This document shows positions 62,101 to 64,000 of a stretch of DNA of 64,000 bases, piece by piece. Source of the DNA: Flavobacteriales bacterium (lineage in GTDB: Bacteria; Bacteroidota; Bacteroidia; Flavobacteriales_D; Sanyastnellaceae); NCBI GenBank assembly GCA_016722445.1, contig JADKIZ010000006.1, positions 62,001 through 126,000 on the forward strand. Direction: 5' to 3'. Made by a program: the position numbers and the translations under genes. Within the stretch, counting starts at the first letter, position 1. Each line of letters starts with the position of its first letter. The notes under the pieces are model-generated. The model had not been told where the DNA came from and did not search any database. It was given only the letters and a program-made list of their open reading frames with translations.

Positions 62101-64000
62101 TATTTACGATTGTAACAACATTTCTTTTACTCAGGCACCATATATCTGTCCTGTACTGAGTGATGCCGGAACAATGGTTATGACTCCTCAAACAACCTGT
62201 GGAAACAATGCCATTACTGCGGTTTGGAACAATGACGGGTTTTTGGATGCCAATGACCAGCAAATGTTCATCTTACATACGACTGCCAACGGTACTTTAG
62301 GTACAGTCATTTCAACTGATTGTAATGATGCATCTTTTGGAGATGCGGATAGTCCTTTGACCTTTGGAGCTGTCTCAGGAGCGAACATCATTGTAAGCGG
62401 CACCACGTATTATATCTCATCCGTAGTTGGCAATGATAGTGGAGGGGGAATTGGTGGGTGTGTTGCCACCGCTGCGGCTAACGTACAGATTTCGGCTGGA
62501 ACACCTGTTACATGGTATGCCGAACCACAGGTTACCTATTCGATTGCTGATACAGAACTCTGCCCGACAGAATGTGCTACACTTCACGCCACAGTTACTC
62601 CCGCATATCAATTCACGATTCAGTTTTCTGAAACTCCTTCTGATCCAATTTTGGGTCAGGCTACGGGACAAAATAGCCCTTTTGATTATGTGGTTTGTCC
62701 AACAGTTACTACTGAATATTGTCTTGACTCGGTTTTTTTCACGGGTGTACCACAATGTGCAACCGTTTTGAACCAATGCATCACAGTAAACCTTAATGAA
62801 GAAATTTTGGCCACTCCAGTAGATACGATATGCAACAATATCTCTACACAATATCAAGTGGTTTTTGAAGTGAGTGATGGCGAAGCTCCTTACGATGAGG
62901 ATCCCGCTGGAGTGAATGCTGTTCCGGATGTCACAGGCACACAATTCACCACGGGGTGGATCAATTCCGGATCAGGCTCAGGTCCTTATGTTTTTAGTGA
63001 TGTAAATGATTGTAATTCGGTATCGCTCACGATTAATCCATATTCCTGTCCTATCATTACTGATCCCGGAACCATGGATAACCAACTCATTACAGTTTGT
63101 GGTGGCGAGGTGACGCCCAATACTGGAACGGGGACTTTCAACAATGATGAAGTGATGGATGGCAATGATGAACAAATGTTTGTCTTGCATACAGGTGCTG
63201 GAGGAGCGTTAGGAACCATAGTTGCTACTGATTGTGATGATGCCATCTTCGGTGATGCTGATTCTCCACTTGCTTTCGGAGCCGCTACAGCTGCTGGCGT
63301 GATCGTAAGCGGCACCACTTATTATATTTCATCCGTTGCTGGCGATGGAAGTGGAATTGGAGTTGGTGGTTGTGTGAATCTTGCCGCAGCCAATGTTCAG
63401 GTTTCAACTGGACAACCTGTGGTTTGGTATCAGGCAGCAACCGCTACTGTTTCATCACCGAATGGTCTTACAGCTTGTCAAGGACAAACTGTTGATCTTG
63501 AAATTACATTCACTGGTCAGGGTCCTTGGACAGTAGTTCCAACGATTGACGGTGTGGCGCAAGCTTCTATTACCGTCCCTGTTGGAGGAAGTCCATATGT
63601 TTGGACTGTAAATGCCTCGGGTGACTATTGCCTACAAAGTGTAACGAATAGTCCGGCCAACTGTCCGGGAAGCGTGAGTGGTTGCGCCAGTGTGACCATC
63701 TACCCATTACCAACCGGCACCTTCAGCGCAAGTGCGGCAACATGCTCAGGCACTGATCATTGTTTTGATATTGATTTAACCGGTACAGTACCATGGGACA
63801 TTGAAATCAATGATCCGGATGCTGTCAATGAAATTATTACACAGACATCAAATGACCCATACCAATTTTGTGTTGGTGTGGCCGGTCCATATTTCATAAC
63901 CACTGTTACTGATGCCAACGGATGCACAAATACAGCCGATGGTTTACAGGTTAATCTGACTGTGAATCCATTGCCGACAATACAATGGAGTTTTGGTGAT
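59141..64000 (+). CDS. Giant secreted adhesin-like protein (3' end outside window)
   Basis: The frame is open from the ATG at 59141 to the window edge: 1620 codons without a stop. It starts with a signal peptide (MRLIRLFSLLALLLSFSAVRA) and the mature opening 'NHVLGGNITWECVGAGQYEITFTLYKDCYG', a domain common at the N-terminus of gliding-motility-associated and other very large Bacteroidota surface proteins. The rest is a chain of Ig-like/PKD-like beta modules rich in Thr, Asn, Val and paired Cys, with recurrent 'DTICNN', 'DTTIC' and 'TVTDANGC' phrases as in SprB-type repeats. It is probably exported by the T9SS and used for adhesion or gliding. Its C-terminal sorting domain is not in view. An internal duplication lies at 61625-63432. 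Confidence 0.88.
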   Translation, partial: MRLIRLFSLLALLLSFSAVRANHVLGGNITWECVGAGQYEITFTLYKDCYGTPSDPATENMYFYPSGCGAVPFSIDLNYVSTSEISDLCATELVNSSCNSGGFQPGTSQVVYSGTVTLTAGCIWQAIWNNGDWNYFGNMDAVPQNAYFTSYIDTSQPCQDSPDIVSNATDPQVPYLCLNTPFSMDLPVNNPSGYTLNYSLGTCQTTGATTNTSITASGYTVPAGLTLTGNQIDWTPTQLGNYAICLEIEIYDGPTYIGTMTENMAFVVRNCSPSNTSFDIPQVTSVSGGTVLTGGNNVSVCVGDSLIFTVEANNPVLTRGITLSYTNIPALPLTFTQTGLNPAVGTFSLLATPAMISGSPYALQIHAEDDACPNPDIDDITVNITISPNIQLITQDTTICFGQNIPLQATGLANTSYNWSVLTGGDNSPAPVNNVASQNMTPDFTTCYRVSATGVPAQCASSDTVCVTVAMTDLDLNSMSETCGNNNGAIDLTVEGDGSGNYDFQWTGTNTVDGQEDQFGLHGGVGQNYSVTVTDNVYGCSLTESTNVADVAQPALTFTNDTTICNGGTATLMLDFSAGIAPFDIDFLASPPADVNNVPDGYTVNVSPTTTTTYTIANVTDNSGCTAAVNLDVTVTVRPLVTSVFNPEADICIGSNLILDMDHNQAGSYSVEYSIGGVLQAPAVVVADGGTLDVPDPATSGTFTYDIESVSYTTIPTCPSGDAANPSINVVVDPLPTAVMSGDATICDGDCHNFTLTLTGTGPWTVTYTIGGVAQPVLNIPAAASPYNYTWQVCPANDATYCVTNVQDSNCSNTVAGECADITVAPFPVVSYSVFDVTICEGTCTTASISVLPAGTFNVAWDESPNDTGLPAAGTNLNGVYSPNLCPTIDTDYCVDSVYYSSTPQCATQVDQCITVEVNGEIALASVDTICNNISTQYQLVFEISGGTMPYYEAPTGDNATVDGTGTLFTTAWITSGLGDGPWVFGDIYDCNNISFTQAPYICPVLSDAGTMVMTPQTTCGNNAITAVWNNDGFLDANDQQMFILHTTANGTLGTVISTDCNDASFGDADSPLTFGAVSGANIIVSGTTYYISSVVGNDSGGGIGGCVATAAANVQISAGTPVTWYAEPQVTYSIADTELCPTECATLHATVTPAYQFTIQFSETPSDPILGQATGQNSPFDYVVCPTVTTEYCLDSVFFTGVPQCATVLNQCITVNLNEEILATPVDTICNNISTQYQVVFEVSDGEAPYDEDPAGVNAVPDVTGTQFTTGWINSGSGSGPYVFSDVNDCNSVSLTINPYSCPIITDPGTMDNQLITVCGGEVTPNTGTGTFNNDEVMDGNDEQMFVLHTGAGGALGTIVATDCDDAIFGDADSPLAFGAATAAGVIVSGTTYYISSVAGDGSGIGVGGCVNLAAANVQVSTGQPVVWYQAATATVSSPNGLTACQGQTVDLEITFTGQGPWTVVPTIDGVAQASITVPVGGSPYVWTVNASGDYCLQSVTNSPANCPGSVSGCASVTIYPLPTGTFSASAATCSGTDHCFDIDLTGTVPWDIEINDPDAVNEIITQTSNDPYQFCVGVAGPYFITTVTDANGCTNTADGLQVNLTVNPLPTIQWSFGD
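61625..63432 (+). repeat. Internal tandem duplication of about 0.9 kb in the adhesin gene
   Basis: Two consecutive blocks (about 61625-62520 and 62531-63432) encode the same order of motifs: 'STPQCATQ/TGVPQCAT', 'DTICNNISTQYQ', 'QMFILHT/QMFVLHT' and 'VSGTTYYISSV'. Corresponding points are offset by 900 bases early on (61931 and 62831) and 912 later (62261 and 63173; 62396 and 63308), so both copies keep the frame. Nucleotide identity is visibly higher in the second half of the unit. Confidence 0.85.

Noticed and set aside
62427..62944. ORFs on both strands inside the giant adhesin
   Set aside because: Shadows of a continuous 1620-codon frame; the apparent pattern repeats because of the internal duplication.

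Overview
The window is a stretch of chromosome from a member of the Bacteroidota, most likely of the Flavobacteriales. The evidence is type IX secretion (T9SS) C-terminal sorting domains (around 17 kb and 58 kb), a PorZ-like T9SS propeller protein, DUF2480 and DUF4270 proteins, a plug-type SusC/TonB-receptor fragment, the long Bacteroidota form of amidophosphoribosyltransferase, A-rich start regions instead of strong Shine-Dalgarno sites, and TAnnTTTG -7 promoter elements. No rRNA, tRNA, CRISPR array, prophage or insertion sequence was seen. No gene-free stretch exceeds 300 bases.

Layout. 0-4.8 kb: ftsX (cut by the window edge), a SlyD-type FKBP isomerase, a frameshifted serine hydrolase, a PolB-type exonuclease and an outer-membrane barrel. 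5.1-6.7 kb: three tandem small secreted proteins resembling the TonB C-terminal fold. 6.7-12 kb: rlmN, a dicarboxylate/amino-acid:cation symporter, purQ and dxs (broken by one missing A). 12-18.7 kb: a first ECF sigma locus (sigma, membrane-anchored protein with a C-terminal barrel, OmpA-like protein), a T9SS cargo protein and ExbD. 18.7-24.3 kb, minus strand: a polysaccharide deacetylase/hexapeptide transferase/glycosyltransferase operon, DUF2480 and a PurF-type enzyme. 24.4-27 kb: a barrel-less TonB plug protein and a second ECF sigma/anti-sigma (TPR) pair. 27-34 kb: PorZ-like protein, a helical-repeat protein, thiL and recJ. 34-37.7 kb: a cysteine-repeat lipoprotein, then prs-rplY-pth. 37.7-41.6 kb: a third ECF sigma with a four-repeat anti-sigma protein, then a lipoprotein/barrel pair. 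41.7-47 kb: glmS-DUF4270-GT5 domain, divergent from panC, then a 57-residue tatA missed by length cut-offs. 47-55 kb: an MltD-like transglycosylase, a TPR protein, a frameshifted Ig-like lipoprotein, fRMsr and gcvP. 55-64 kb: two large secreted surface proteins, the second running off the end and carrying an internal duplication of about 0.9 kb.

How it works together. Most genes serve housekeeping metabolism (purines, isoprenoids, pantothenate, thiamine, glycine cleavage, amino sugars, PRPP), translation and repair. They are interleaved with cell-envelope genes: T9SS machinery and cargo, outer-membrane barrels, lipoproteins, surface glycan modification and peptidoglycan turnover. Three ECF sigma loci within about 23 kb, each with a different anti-sigma architecture, probably sense envelope state.

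Quality note. Three otherwise intact conserved genes (serine hydrolase, dxs, Ig-like lipoprotein) each need exactly one base added or removed to restore a full-length frame. This points to residual indel errors in the assembly, although real mutations cannot be excluded from sequence alone.
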